Below are positions 34,742 through 44,168 of a stretch of 64,000 nt of DNA, in pieces. Where the stretch lies: the NCBI RefSeq assembly GCF_001528665.1, contig NZ_BBYJ01000022.1:1-64000 (forward strand), read 5' to 3'. The translations under genes and the position numbers were made by a program. A model generated the notes under the pieces. That model was not told where the DNA came from. It did not search any database and saw only the letters and a list, made by a program, of their open reading frames with translations. The first letter of the stretch is position 1. The number at the start of each line of letters is the position of its first letter. The stretch is from Microtetraspora malaysiensis. GTDB taxonomy: Bacteria > Actinomycetota > Actinomycetes > Streptosporangiales > Streptosporangiaceae.

Positions 34742-36001
34742 TCAGTGGCCGGAGGGCCGCCCGGCGGAGTTCTCGCCATCCGAGCCCGCGCCGGCGACGG
34801 GGACCTTTTCGGGTGCAGGATCCAGGTCCGTCCCGACCGGGGCGAGCGCGTTGTCCGGGGTGGCGGGGACCATGCGGCCACGGTGCTCCGCCACCACCAG
34901 GGCGGCCAGCAACACGAGTACCGCGGCGAGCTGTGCCACTGCCGACCACAGTCCCACCACGCCGCTCAGGAGCGCCGCGGCCGTCCCGATCAGCGGGGCC
35001 GGGGCGCGGCGCAGACCCAGTACGCGCCGATACCAGCGGTGCCCGGCGAGGAACAGCGCGACCCCGACCGCGAGGGCGACCGACGGTCCGAGTTTCATCG
35101 GTTCGAAGGGGTGCTCCACGGCCTTCTTGACGCCCGCCGCGGCCGCGACCACGCCGAGCAGCATCGGCATGTGGGCGTAGAAGTAGGCGCCCAGGATGAG
35201 TCGAGTGCGGCCGACCGGCTCCCGGCGGGCCAGCGCGTGTTCGGCGGCCGTCTCGTCGTCCCAGCCGAAGTACACCCACCACAGGCAGGCGGCCACGGCG
35301 AGCCCGAGGGCCGCCGCCACCAGGAACCCGGGCCCGGCGTGGCCGTGCGCGCCGATGCCGATGGCGATGACCGACTCGCCGAGCACCACGATGATCAGCA
35401 GACCGTGCCGTTCCACGATGTGCGCGGCGCGCAGCGGGAATCCCTTCTGTCCGATGAAGTACGGACTGCCCCACAGGAGCACGAGCGCCCCCGCCCACAG
35501 CAGGTACGACCAGGGATACGGGACGAACCAGGTCAGGAAAATCAGCGTGGTGGCGGCCACGTTGAAGGGGACCACCCGCCAGAACGCGGTCGTCGCCTGG
35601 AGGTAGAGGGCGGCGTGCACGGTGATGAGCAGCAGGTAGCCGAGCGCGAACGCCGGACCGCCGCTCCCGAACGCGCTGGGGATCGCCAGCGCGACGATGA
35701 GGAAACCCGTCATGCCGAGCAGGAGCAGCACCCGCCGCGCCGCACGGACCGGCGGGATCGTGTTCGTCAGCCACGCGTAGCCGGAGTACATCCACCAGAT
35801 CACGCCGAACACCAGCAGCGCCTGGAGGGCTCCCTCGCCGACGAAGCGGTCCGTGCTGAAGCCGTCCGTGAGCAGCGTGGTGAGCTGGGTGACGGTGAAG
35901 ACGAAGACGAGATCGAAGAAGAGTTCCAGCGTGGAGACGCGGATCTCGCCGTCGTCCGAGATCGGCTCGGCTCGCTCGGCGAACCACTGAGGGAGGCGCA
36001 T
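34742..36001 (-). CDS. Low temperature requirement protein A (LtrA)-like membrane protein
   Basis: This 419-residue polytopic protein of the LtrA family has the signature STLELFFDLVFVFTVTQLT near the N-terminus, followed by about ten to twelve helices. ERHGLLIIVVLGESVIAIG is mid-protein. The C-terminus is a Pro/Ala-rich cytoplasmic tail. LtrA was named for cold growth in Listeria, but its molecular function is unknown. I start at MRLPQWFAER (36001); an in-frame ATG 39 bp upstream is less likely. Confidence 0.9.
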   Translation of the reverse strand: MRLPQWFAERAEPISDDGEIRVSTLELFFDLVFVFTVTQLTTLLTDGFSTDRFVGEGALQALLVFGVIWWMYSGYAWLTNTIPPVRAARRVLLLLGMTGFLIVALAIPSAFGSGGPAFALGYLLLITVHAALYLQATTAFWRVVPFNVAATTLIFLTWFVPYPWSYLLWAGALVLLWGSPYFIGQKGFPLRAAHIVERHGLLIIVVLGESVIAIGIGAHGHAGPGFLVAAALGLAVAACLWWVYFGWDDETAAEHALARREPVGRTRLILGAYFYAHMPMLLGVVAAAAGVKKAVEHPFEPMKLGPSVALAVGVALFLAGHRWYRRVLGLRRAPAPLIGTAAALLSGVVGLWSAVAQLAAVLVLLAALVVAEHRGRMVPATPDNALAPVGTDLDPAPEKVPVAGAGSDGENSAGRPSGH

Positions 36002-36091
36002 GTCGATATTGTGGCAATTCGGGCGATTACATGCATACACAATTGCGGTGAAAGTCGCACCGCCGCGTCGGCGGCGGGGCGCAGTGCGAGA

Positions 36092-36694
36092 TCATGCGGA
36101 GCTCGCCGAGGGGATCTCGGTGTCGCGGACGAACTCGCGGATGGCGCGGGTGAGAGCATCCGGCTGGTCTTCCGGGATCAGGGTGTAGCTGTCCTCGATC
36201 TCGACGAGCCTGGCGTCGGGGAAGAGCTCGGCCAGCCGCCGGCCGTGTTCGCGGGGCATCAGACGGTCCTCGATCGCCCACGCGACGAGGACGGGCCGGT
36301 CGAAGGAGCGCATTCGGTCGGCCGTTTCGAGCAGCTCCCGCCGCGGCGGTATCGACCCGGTGTACTTGGCGAGGTCACGACGGATCGCCCGCTGCGTGCG
36401 GGCGGGGCGGAACCAGGAGTCCATGACGTCACGGGGCACCGGGCGCTTGCTCATCCACCCCCAGCCTCCGGGCATCCGGCGCATGGGTTCCGCCCGAAGT
36501 AACTGCATGGTGGCCAGGAGTCCGCCGGGGAGCTTGGCGGCGAGCGCGATCGCGCGCCCGGGGAGGCCCGGCGGGTAGTTGTCGAAGGCCTCGCAGGCGG
36601 TGAGGACGAGCCGGCCCACCCGCTCGGCGCCCTCCGCGAGGTTCGGTAGCCCGGTGCCGGATGGTGAATGCCGGGTGCGGTCATCGCGGGCCAT
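36092..36694 (-). pseudogene. Alpha/beta hydrolase lacking its N-terminal half
   Basis: The 200 residues correspond to the C-terminal two thirds of an alpha/beta hydrolase. ERVGRLVLTACEAFDNYPP is the strand that normally follows the nucleophile elbow, and VLVAWAIEDRLMP carries the acid. DSYTLIPEDQP is where the catalytic His region should be, with no clear His. The HG oxyanion loop and G-x-S-x-G elbow are absent. Upstream of the break the DNA is the 3' end of the MFS gene, overlapping by 14 bp. The gene thus looks decapitated by a rearrangement and should be inactive. Confidence 0.7.
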
Positions 36695-38099
36695 CGTCCC
36701 CGTGATGGACGGAGCCCGGCCGGGACGGCGGAGCCGCGGTCAGTACGGCGACGAGCGCCGCGCCTCCCAGCCCCGCCAGCGCCATCCGGGCCCCGGCCAC
36801 GCCGGGCCCTCCCGTGGCGTACAGGGCGAGGGTGACGGCGGCGATGCCGAGCGCGGTGCCGACGCCGCGCGCCATGTTGATCAGCCCTCCGGCGGTCGCC
36901 GACATCCGCGCCGGGACGGCGGCCATGACGGCGGCGTTGTTGGCCGGGACGAACACGCCGAGACCCGCGCCCAGCAGGGCCAGGAAGGCGACGAGCGGGC
37001 CGGGTGCGGCGGGCGCGAGCGCCGCGAGTCCGACCGCCGCGGCCGCCGTCAGGGCGCCGGCCAGGCAGCGCGGCCGGTTGCCCCATCGGCGCGGCAACAG
37101 GTGATCGCCCGCGAGGGCGGTCAGCGCGAAGCCGGCCGGTAGCGCGCTGAGCACCAGACCGGCGTGTGGCTCGCTCAGCCCCGCCGCGAGCAGCACCTGA
37201 GGGATCAGCACCAGCGGCCCGAACAGGACGAGGTACCCGCACAGCGCTCCGGCCAGCCCCCGCGCCACCGTGGCGTCGCCCACCGTTGCCGGGTCGAGGA
37301 GCGGGGCGGCCGCCCGCCGTTCCCTGCCCCGCAACGCGAGAGCAGACGCCGCGGCGGCGGCCAGCAGGGCCGCGACCGCCCACGGCGGCCACCCCAGGCC
37401 GGACGCCGCCGAGACGGCGAGCAGCAGGCCCGAGGCGGCGCAGGCGAGCAGCAGCAGACCAACCAGATCGAAGGCCTTGCCATGAGCCCGCTCGCGGGTT
37501 CGGGGCAGCAGGTAGCGACCGGCGACGACGGCCACCAGCCCGACCGGCACGTTGATCCAGAACACCCACTGCCAGCCGACCAGGCCGACGATCACCCCGC
37601 CGACCAGCGGGCCGACGGCCAGGCCCAGCGACTGCGCGGCGGCCTGCGCCCCCAGGGCCGCCCGCGCCCGCCGCCGGGGGACGCTCGTCACCACCAGGGC
37701 CACGCTGTTGGCCTGCAACATCGCCGCCCCCGCCGCCTGCACCACCCGGCACGCCACCAGGACAGGAAGCGACGGCGCGAACCCGCACGCCGCCGACGCC
37801 GCGGTGAAGACGACGAACCCGTGCAGGTAGACCAGCTTGCGTCCCACGATGTCGGCCAGGCGTCCCGCGCCGGCCAGCAGCGCCACCACGGTGAGCAGGT
37901 ACGCCAGCGCCACCCACTGCACCGCGGCCAGCGGCTCGTGGAATCCGTGCTGGAGCGCCGGGAAGATCAGCGTGACGATGCTCGCGTCCAACTGGCCCAT
38001 GAACGCTCCGATGCACACCGCCGCCACCGCGAACCACGGCGCGTACCGGTGTTCCCGCACCCGTGCCGGGCGGGCCCGTTCCCGCAGCAACCGAGCCAT
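36681..38099 (-). CDS. MFS drug exporter, DHA2 (14-TMS) family
   Basis: This 472-residue transporter of the EmrB/QacA type has helix 1 WFAVAAVCIGAFMGQLDASIV with the membrane Asp of motif D1. GAGRLADIVGRKLVYLHG is motif A between helices 2 and 3, and GPLVGGVIVGLVGWQWVFWINVPVG is motif C plus the next loop, diagnostic of DHA2 exporters. About fourteen helices follow. It would export a hydrophobic compound using the proton gradient. The gene is divergent from the nitrate operon, 471 bp away. Confidence 0.92.
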   Translation of the reverse strand: MARLLRERARPARVREHRYAPWFAVAAVCIGAFMGQLDASIVTLIFPALQHGFHEPLAAVQWVALAYLLTVVALLAGAGRLADIVGRKLVYLHGFVVFTAASAACGFAPSLPVLVACRVVQAAGAAMLQANSVALVVTSVPRRRARAALGAQAAAQSLGLAVGPLVGGVIVGLVGWQWVFWINVPVGLVAVVAGRYLLPRTRERAHGKAFDLVGLLLLACAASGLLLAVSAASGLGWPPWAVAALLAAAAASALALRGRERRAAAPLLDPATVGDATVARGLAGALCGYLVLFGPLVLIPQVLLAAGLSEPHAGLVLSALPAGFALTALAGDHLLPRRWGNRPRCLAGALTAAAAVGLAALAPAAPGPLVAFLALLGAGLGVFVPANNAAVMAAVPARMSATAGGLINMARGVGTALGIAAVTLALYATGGPGVAGARMALAGLGGAALVAVLTAAPPSRPGSVHHGDDGPR

Positions 38100-38364
38100 G
38101 ACCGCTCAGCGCCCCCGACACCTCGCACGGGGCGGCGCTCCGGTGAGACCGCGGCCGTCAGAACCGGTCGGGAGGACGCGCACCCGAGGCGGCCAGTTGC
38201 GTGTCACAGCGAGATCCCCCAATCCGGCTGTCCACCACGATGCCCCCGCGCCCGGCCTTGACCGGCCCCTCATCACCTGTCGCGGAAGGCTGTGCGACCC
38301 GGCGAAACCCCTGCCGCTCGCTCTGTCGCAAAACTGCTTCGAGTCTACTCTCGCCGCCCGACAT

Positions 38365-38382
38365 CTCCCCTGGTCAGGGGAG
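38365..38382. promoter_or_regulatory. Palindrome CTCCCCTG-GT-CAGGGGAG
   Basis: Perfect 8-bp arms with a 2-bp spacer lie 266 bp from the MFS start and 188 bp from the narK start. It is a candidate operator for one or both genes; its regulator is unknown. Confidence 0.5.
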
Positions 38383-38463
38383 TCGCACTGCCGGGCCCCG
38401 CGCGGCTGTCGCCGTACCCGGCCGAACGTCGGCGGCGACGGGTGACGCGGGGCCCGTACAGAG

Positions 38464-38477
38464 AGGTCAAAAGTCCC
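38464..38477 (-). promoter_or_regulatory. DosR/DevR-like box upstream of narK
   Basis: Read on the minus strand the site is GGGACTTTTGACCT. It resembles the first ten positions of the actinobacterial hypoxia box (GGGACTttnGtCCC) and is weaker in the second half. It lies 94 bp upstream of narK, a plausible activating position. It is a single imperfect site, so confidence is limited. Confidence 0.3.
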
Positions 38478-38570
38478 TTTCCCGTTGATCTACCACCCGG
38501 AAACGCTGTGAACGCCCGGCGGCGACGCCTTTGATCGCCGCACCGAGAGCGATACACAGTGGAGGCAACC

Positions 38571-39827
38571 ATGAGTGCGGGGGACACACCGGCCGACCGG
38601 CCGGACGCCCGACCGGCCGGCGGGCGTCCGGCGCTGATGCTGACCTTGGCCACAGTCGGCTTCGCGATCAACTTCTGGGCCTGGGCGCTGCTCAGCCCGC
38701 TGGCGCCGAAGTTCAAGGAGGCCCTGCACCTGAGCCCCTTCCAGCAGGCGCTGGTGGTGGCGGTGCCGGTGGTGGTCGGGTCACTGGGCCGCATCCCGGT
38801 CGGTGCGCTGACCGACCGGTACGGCGGCCGGATCATGTTCCCGCTGGTGTCGCTGGCCACCGTCGTGCCGGTGCTCTACCTGGGGCTGGCCGGGCAGACG
38901 TCCCTGGCCGGGCTGCTGGCCGGAGGCTTCTTCCTCGGCATCGGCGGCACGGCCTTCGCGATCGGCGTGCCGTTCGTCAACGCCTGGTTCCCGCCCACGC
39001 GGCGCGGCCTCGCCGTCGGCGTGTTCGGCGCGGGCATGGGCGGCACCGCGATCAGCGCGTTGACCACGGTCAATCTGGTCAACGCGGGCGGCACCGCGAC
39101 CCCGTTCGTGGTCACCGCCGCCGTGCTCGCCGCGTACGCGGTGGTGGCGGCCCTGCTGCTGCGGGACGCGCCGGGCCGGATGGTGCCGGCCGAGTCGCTG
39201 GGGCACCGGCTGGCGGCCACGCTCCGGCTGCGGGTGACCTGGCAGGCCTCGGCGCTGTACGCGGTGGCCTTCGGGGGATATGTGGCGTTCTCGGTCTACC
39301 TGCCCGCCTACCTCAAGACCGCGTACGCGCTGGCCCAGGCCGACGCCGCCAACCGTATGGCCGGGTTCGTGCTGCTGGCGGTGCTGATGCGCCCGATCGG
39401 CGGGTGGCTGTCCGACCGGATGGCACCGGCCAAGGTGCTCGCCGGGACGCTGCTCGTCGTCGCGGCCGGCGCCGTGGTCCAGGCGTTCACACCCGCGCTG
39501 GCCCCCCTCGGCACCGTCGCGTTCCTGTCCATGGCCGCCGCGCTCGGCGCCGGCAGCGGTGCGACGTTCGCCCTGGTCGCGCTGCTCGCCCCGGCCAACA
39601 AGGTCGGCACGGTGACCGGGATCGTCGGTGCCGCGGGCGGCCTGGGCGGCTTCGTGCCGCCCCTGCTGATGGGCTTCATCTACGGCCGGTACGGCACCTA
39701 CGCCCTGGGGCTGGCGCTGCTGGCCCTGGTCGCGGTGGCCGCCCTGCTGCTGGACGTCACCGCCGTCGCCCGGACGGCCCGCCGCGCCGTCGGGCCGGGC
39801 CTGATCGAAGGGAAAGCGCATGTGTGA
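38571..39827 (+). CDS. narK: Nitrate/nitrite transporter (NarK family MFS)
   Basis: This 418-residue MFS transporter has twelve helices. The nitrate signature region is seen in GFAINFWAWALLSPLAP (helix 1), the helix 2-3 loop GRIPVGALTDRYGGR, FNG-like FFLGIGGTAFAIGVPFVNAWFPP and helix 11 GIVGAAGGLGGFVPP. It imports nitrate and/or exports nitrite for the reductase encoded behind it. The ATG at 38571 with GGAGG 5 bp before it is clearly better than the GTG at 38559. It overlaps the hemerythrin gene by 8 bp. Confidence 0.93.
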   Translation: MSAGDTPADRPDARPAGGRPALMLTLATVGFAINFWAWALLSPLAPKFKEALHLSPFQQALVVAVPVVVGSLGRIPVGALTDRYGGRIMFPLVSLATVVPVLYLGLAGQTSLAGLLAGGFFLGIGGTAFAIGVPFVNAWFPPTRRGLAVGVFGAGMGGTAISALTTVNLVNAGGTATPFVVTAAVLAAYAVVAALLLRDAPGRMVPAESLGHRLAATLRLRVTWQASALYAVAFGGYVAFSVYLPAYLKTAYALAQADAANRMAGFVLLAVLMRPIGGWLSDRMAPAKVLAGTLLVVAAGAVVQAFTPALAPLGTVAFLSMAAALGAGSGATFALVALLAPANKVGTVTGIVGAAGGLGGFVPPLLMGFIYGRYGTYALGLALLALVAVAALLLDVTAVARTARRAVGPGLIEGKAHV

Positions 39828-40323
39828 GTACTGCGGCTGCCAGGCCGTGACCGCGATCGGCATGCTGACGCGCGAGCACGATCTGGTGGTGGACCTGATC
39901 GGGGACGCGCGCACGGCGCACGCCGCCGGCGACGTGGACACGATGGCCGCGATCGCCGGACGGATCGCCGCGGTGCTCGTCCCGCACACCGAGGTCGAGG
40001 AGCACGGCCTGTTCCCCGCACTGGCCGGGGAGTTCCCCGAGCAGGTCGCCGGGCTGGAGGGGGAGCACCGGCGCATCGAGGCGGTCCTGGGCGAGGCCGC
40101 GGACGGCACGCCCGCCGACCCCGGCTGGCCACTCAGGCTGCTCGACATTCTGAACCTCCTGCGCGCCCACATCCTCAAAGAGCAGGACGGGGTGTTCCCG
40201 GCGGCGTTGGCCGGTCTGAGCACCGACGAGTGGGAGGCCATCGACCGGGTCCGGGCCCGGGTCGGCACGCTGTTGCCCGCTTCCGCGCCCGTCCCGGAAC
40301 CCGTCGATCATTCCGGGACTTAG
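39820..40323 (+). CDS. Hemerythrin HHE domain protein
   Basis: This 167-residue four-helix protein has hemerythrin-like iron ligands: His in TREHDLVV, His in VPHTEVEEHGLFPAL, His in EGEHRRIE and His in LRAHILKEQDGVFPA. The N-terminus MCEYCGCQ adds three cysteines not needed for the diiron site. Its position between narK and narG, with coupled translation, suggests handling of O2 or NO formed during nitrate respiration, or delivery of iron. That role is inference. Confidence 0.9.
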   Translation: MCEYCGCQAVTAIGMLTREHDLVVDLIGDARTAHAAGDVDTMAAIAGRIAAVLVPHTEVEEHGLFPALAGEFPEQVAGLEGEHRRIEAVLGEAADGTPADPGWPLRLLDILNLLRAHILKEQDGVFPAALAGLSTDEWEAIDRVRARVGTLLPASAPVPEPVDHSGT

Positions 40324-40457
40324 GTCCCCCCGGACCGGGACCGCCGGCACCTGACCGCGGCACCCGGCAGCGCGGAGCCTGGGATACGCGGCGCGCCCGT
40401 GCGCCGCGTCGGCTTGCGGCCCACCCAAACCGTTCGTCATCGAAGGAGTGCACCGCC

Positions 40458-43400
40458 GTGTCATCACGCCCACCCAAGGATGCCGTCAGTAGTCCCGCGA
40501 CGGACTCGGTGCCCGGCACGGCGCCGCTGCTGGCCGCGCGCCGGTTCCTGACGAAGGAGACGGTCGGCGACGGTGGGCGCACCCTGCACCAGGTCGACCG
40601 GAACGCCTGGGACGCGTTCTACCGGGACCGTTGGCGCTACGACCGGGTGGTCCGGTCGACGCACGGCGTCAACTGCACCGGCTCGTGCTCGTGGAACGTG
40701 TTCGTCAAAGACGACCTCATCACATGGGAGCACCAGGCCACGGACTATCCGACGACGGGTGCGGACGCGCCGGACTACGAGCCACGCGGCTGCCCGCGCG
40801 GCGCGTCGTTCTCCTGGTACGAGTACTCGCCGTCCCGCGTGCGGCACCCGTACGTGCGCGGGGCGCTGGCCGGGTTGTTCCGGGAGGCGCTGGAGCGTCT
40901 CGGCGACCCGGTGCTCGCCTGGGCCGACATCGTGGAGAACCCGCTGAAGGCGCGCGCGTACAAGAGCCAGCGGGGCCGCGGCGGCTTCGTGCGCGTCTCC
41001 TGGGACGAGGCGATCACCATGATGGCCGCCGCCCACGTCTACACGACGAAGACGTACGGCCCGGACCGCGTCGTGGGGTTCTCCCCGATCCCGGCGATGT
41101 CGATGGCGTCGTTCGCGGCCGGCACCCGGTACCACGCGCTGCTGGGCGGCACGCTGCTGAGCTTCTACGACTGGTACGCCGACCTGCCGGTCGCGTCTCC
41201 GCAGATCTGGGGCGACCAGACGGACGTGCCCGAGGCGGGGGACTGGTGGAACTCCACCTACCTGATGATGTGGGGCTCCAACATCCCCGTGACCCGGACT
41301 CCGGACGCGCACTTCCTGGCGGAGGCCCGCTACCGGGGCACCAAGGTCGTCGCGGTGAGCCCCGACTACGCCGACAACGTCAAGTTCGCCGACGACTGGC
41401 TCGCGCCGCACCCGGGCACCGACGGCGCGCTGGCGATGGCCATGGGCCACGTCATCCTCACCGAGTTCTTCCGCGACCGCGAGGTGCCGTACTTCACCGA
41501 CTATGTCCGCCGGTACACCGACCTGCCGTTCCTCGTCACCCTCCGGTGCCGCGACGACGGCGCCTGGACGCCCGACCGCTTCCTGACCTCCCAGGACCTC
41601 GGCGACGACGAGGACCCGGCCGCGGCACACAAGACGGTGCTCGTCGACGAGCGCACGGGCGAGCCGGTCGTGCCGAACGGGTCCCTCGGCTTCCGCTATG
41701 GCGAGCGGGACGCCGGCCGGTGGAACCTCGACCTCGGCGAGGCCGTACCCGCGCTCGGCCTGCTCGGACTCACCGAGGACGCCGTCGAGGTCGAGCTCGC
41801 CCGGTTCGACGTCGGCGAGACCGAAGGCGGGGCCACGATGCGCCGCGGCGTACCGGTCACGCGGGTGGGCGGCCACCTCGTCACGACCGTGTTCGACCTG
41901 CTGATGGCGCAGTACGGCGTGCGCCGCGGCGACCTGCCGGGCAGCTGGCCGGCCGGGTACGACGACGCGGACGAACCCAACACCCCCGCCTGGCAGGAGC
42001 GCGTCACCGGGGTCCCCGCCGCGCTCGCCGCCCGGATCGCCCGCGAGTTCGCGCGCAACGCCGAACGCAGCCGGGGCCGCTCCATGATCGTTCTTGGTGC
42101 CGGAGCGAACCAGTGGTTCCACTCCGACATGACATACCGGGCCTTCATCGCGCTCGTCACCCTGACCGGCTGCCAGGGCGTCAACGGCGGCGGCTGGGCG
42201 CACTACGTCGGCCAGGAGAAGGCCAGGCCGCTGACCGGCCAGCAGCACATGTCCTTCGCCTTCGACTGGCAGCGCCCGATGCGCCACCAGGCCTCCACGC
42301 CGTACTGGTACCTGCACACCGACCAGTGGCGCTACGAGCGGGTGACCGCCGACGAGCTGTCCTCGCCGCTGGGCACCGGCCGGTTCACCGGCATGACGTT
42401 CGCGGACACGGTCGCCGCCGCCCAGCGGATGGGCTGGAGCCCCGGCCACCCGGCGTTCAACCGCAACCCCCTCGACCTCACGGACGAGGCGGCCGAGGCG
42501 GGCCGCACCGTCCAGCAGCACATCGTGGCCGAACTGAAGGCCGGACGGCTCAAGGCGGTCGCCGAGGACCCCGACGACCCCGCGAACTTCCCCCGCTGCC
42601 TCACCCTGTGGCGGGCCAACCTGCTGGGCTCCTCCGGCAAGGGCAACGAGTACTTCATGCGGCACCTGCTCGGCGTGGACTCCCTCGCCGACGCGCAGGA
42701 GTGCGACCCCGGCGAGCGGCCCCGCGACGTGGCCTGGCGCGACGAGGCGCCGACCGGGAAGCTGGACCTGCTCACCGCCATCGACTTCCGGATGACCAAC
42801 ACCGGGCTGCACGCCGACATCGTCCTGCCCACCGCGACCTGGTACGAGAAGCACGACATCTCGACCACGGACATGCACCCGTTCGTGCACGCGTTCAGCC
42901 CCGCCGTCGAGCCGCCCGCGGACGCGCACACCGACTACGACACCTTCCTCGACCTCGCCGACCGGTTCGGCGCGCTCGCGGCCACCCACCTCGGCGTACG
43001 CCGCGACGTCCTCGCGGTGCCGCTGCAGCACGACACACCCGACGAGCTCGCCATGCCCGGCGGCCGGGCACGGGACTGGAAAGCAGGGGAGTGCGAGCCC
43101 GTACCCGGCTCGACGATGCCGAAGCTCGTCGAGATCGAACGCGACTACACGCTGATCGGCGCCAAGATGCGCGCGGTGGGCCCACTGCTCGACACCCTCG
43201 GCACCACCACCAAGGCGATCACCGTCGACGTCACCCCGGAGATCGAGTACCTCGCCCGTCAGAACGGCGTCGTCACCGAGGGCCCGTTCGCCGGACGCCC
43301 GTCGCTTTCGACCGCCGACCGGATGTGCGAGGCGATCCTGGTGCTGTCCGGCACCACCAACGGGCGGGTGGCCGCCGCCGGCTTCGCCGCCCTGGAACTG

Positions 43401-44168
43401 CGCACCGGGCAGCGGTTCGCCGACCTGATCGAAGGGCACGAGACCGACCACATCTCCTACCCGGACACCCAGGCCGCGCCGCAGCCGGTGTTCACCAGCC
43501 CCGAGTGGTCCGGATCGGAGAAGGGCGGCCGCCGCTACTCGCCGTTCACCCTCAACGTCGAACGGTCGAAGCCGTGGCACACCCTCACCGGGCGGCAGCA
43601 CTTCTTCGTCGAACACGACTGGGTCGCCGAGCTCGGCGAGCAGCTGCCCGCCTTCCGCCCGCCGCTGAACATGGCGCGCCACTTCGGCAAGCCCGGCGAG
43701 CGCGTCGACGGCGGCGTGACGGTCCGGTTCCTGACCCCGCACGCCAAGTGGTCGGTCCACTCGATGTACCACGACAACGAGCTGATGCTCGCGCTGTCCC
43801 GGGGCGGGCCGGTGATCTGGATGAGCGTCGAGGACGCCGCGAAGATCGGCGTCAAGGACAACGACTGGATCGAGGCGCACAACCGCAACGGCGTCGTCGT
43901 CGCCCGCGCCGTGGTCAGCCACCGGATGCCCGAGGGCACGGTCTTCCAGTACCACTCGCCGGAGCGGACGGTGAACGTGCCCAAGGCCGAGAAGAAGGGC
44001 CGCCGCGGCGGCTACCACAACTCGATGACCCGGCTGCTGGTCAAGCCCACCCACCTGGCCGGCGGGCACGCGCAGCTCACGTACGCCTTCAACTACTACG
44101 GCCCGATCGGCAGCCAGCGCGACGAGATCACGGTGATCCGCCGCCGTTCCCAGGATGTGGAGTACTGA
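40458..44168 (+). CDS. narG: Respiratory nitrate reductase alpha subunit
   Basis: This 1236-residue Mo-bisMGD catalytic subunit reduces nitrate to nitrite at the membrane. The FS0 [4Fe-4S] ligands are His69, Cys73, Cys77 and Cys112, and the molybdenum ligand is Asp242 in DWYADLP. Each is offset by exactly 20 from E. coli NarG (49, 53, 57, 92, 222). The extra N-terminal 20 residues are Ser/Pro/Ala-rich and carry no twin-Arg signal, so the site faces the cytoplasm. The start is a GTG at 40458 behind AAGGAG; upstream in-frame starts would run into non-coding sequence. It overlaps narH by 1 bp. Confidence 0.97.
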   Translation: MSSRPPKDAVSSPATDSVPGTAPLLAARRFLTKETVGDGGRTLHQVDRNAWDAFYRDRWRYDRVVRSTHGVNCTGSCSWNVFVKDDLITWEHQATDYPTTGADAPDYEPRGCPRGASFSWYEYSPSRVRHPYVRGALAGLFREALERLGDPVLAWADIVENPLKARAYKSQRGRGGFVRVSWDEAITMMAAAHVYTTKTYGPDRVVGFSPIPAMSMASFAAGTRYHALLGGTLLSFYDWYADLPVASPQIWGDQTDVPEAGDWWNSTYLMMWGSNIPVTRTPDAHFLAEARYRGTKVVAVSPDYADNVKFADDWLAPHPGTDGALAMAMGHVILTEFFRDREVPYFTDYVRRYTDLPFLVTLRCRDDGAWTPDRFLTSQDLGDDEDPAAAHKTVLVDERTGEPVVPNGSLGFRYGERDAGRWNLDLGEAVPALGLLGLTEDAVEVELARFDVGETEGGATMRRGVPVTRVGGHLVTTVFDLLMAQYGVRRGDLPGSWPAGYDDADEPNTPAWQERVTGVPAALAARIAREFARNAERSRGRSMIVLGAGANQWFHSDMTYRAFIALVTLTGCQGVNGGGWAHYVGQEKARPLTGQQHMSFAFDWQRPMRHQASTPYWYLHTDQWRYERVTADELSSPLGTGRFTGMTFADTVAAAQRMGWSPGHPAFNRNPLDLTDEAAEAGRTVQQHIVAELKAGRLKAVAEDPDDPANFPRCLTLWRANLLGSSGKGNEYFMRHLLGVDSLADAQECDPGERPRDVAWRDEAPTGKLDLLTAIDFRMTNTGLHADIVLPTATWYEKHDISTTDMHPFVHAFSPAVEPPADAHTDYDTFLDLADRFGALAATHLGVRRDVLAVPLQHDTPDELAMPGGRARDWKAGECEPVPGSTMPKLVEIERDYTLIGAKMRAVGPLLDTLGTTTKAITVDVTPEIEYLARQNGVVTEGPFAGRPSLSTADRMCEAILVLSGTTNGRVAAAGFAALELRTGQRFADLIEGHETDHISYPDTQAAPQPVFTSPEWSGSEKGGRRYSPFTLNVERSKPWHTLTGRQHFFVEHDWVAELGEQLPAFRPPLNMARHFGKPGERVDGGVTVRFLTPHAKWSVHSMYHDNELMLALSRGGPVIWMSVEDAAKIGVKDNDWIEAHNRNGVVVARAVVSHRMPEGTVFQYHSPERTVNVPKAEKKGRRGGYHNSMTRLLVKPTHLAGGHAQLTYAFNYYGPIGSQRDEITVIRRRSQDVEY

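Larger units (their letters stand above)
38100..38570. other. 471-bp divergent intergenic region, MFS / narK
   Basis: No convincing gene is present. The region contains an 18-bp palindrome (38365-38382), a DosR-like box (38464-38477) and the narK ribosome site GGAGG (38561-38565). It should hold the promoters of both the exporter and the nitrate-respiration operon. Confidence 0.7.

Noticed and set aside
36014-36046. GCAATT...AATTGC inverted repeat before ltrA
   Set aside because: 6-bp arms with a 21-bp spacer are likely by chance in an AT-richer promoter.
36681-38099. Second minus-strand frame (36451-38121) across the MFS and hydrolase genes
   Set aside because: Shadow frame rich in Gly/Arg/Ala. 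The MFS helices are in the frame ending at 36681.
38485-38535. TTGAT half-sites upstream of narK as FNR sites
   Set aside because: No second half ATCAA at the right spacing, and classical FNR sites are not expected in this group.
40464-44069. 1201-codon open frame on the minus strand opposite narG
   Set aside because: It is a shadow of a GC-rich gene. Its product is low-complexity (Gly/Val/Arg/His) with no domain, while narG in the plus frame has all metal ligands.
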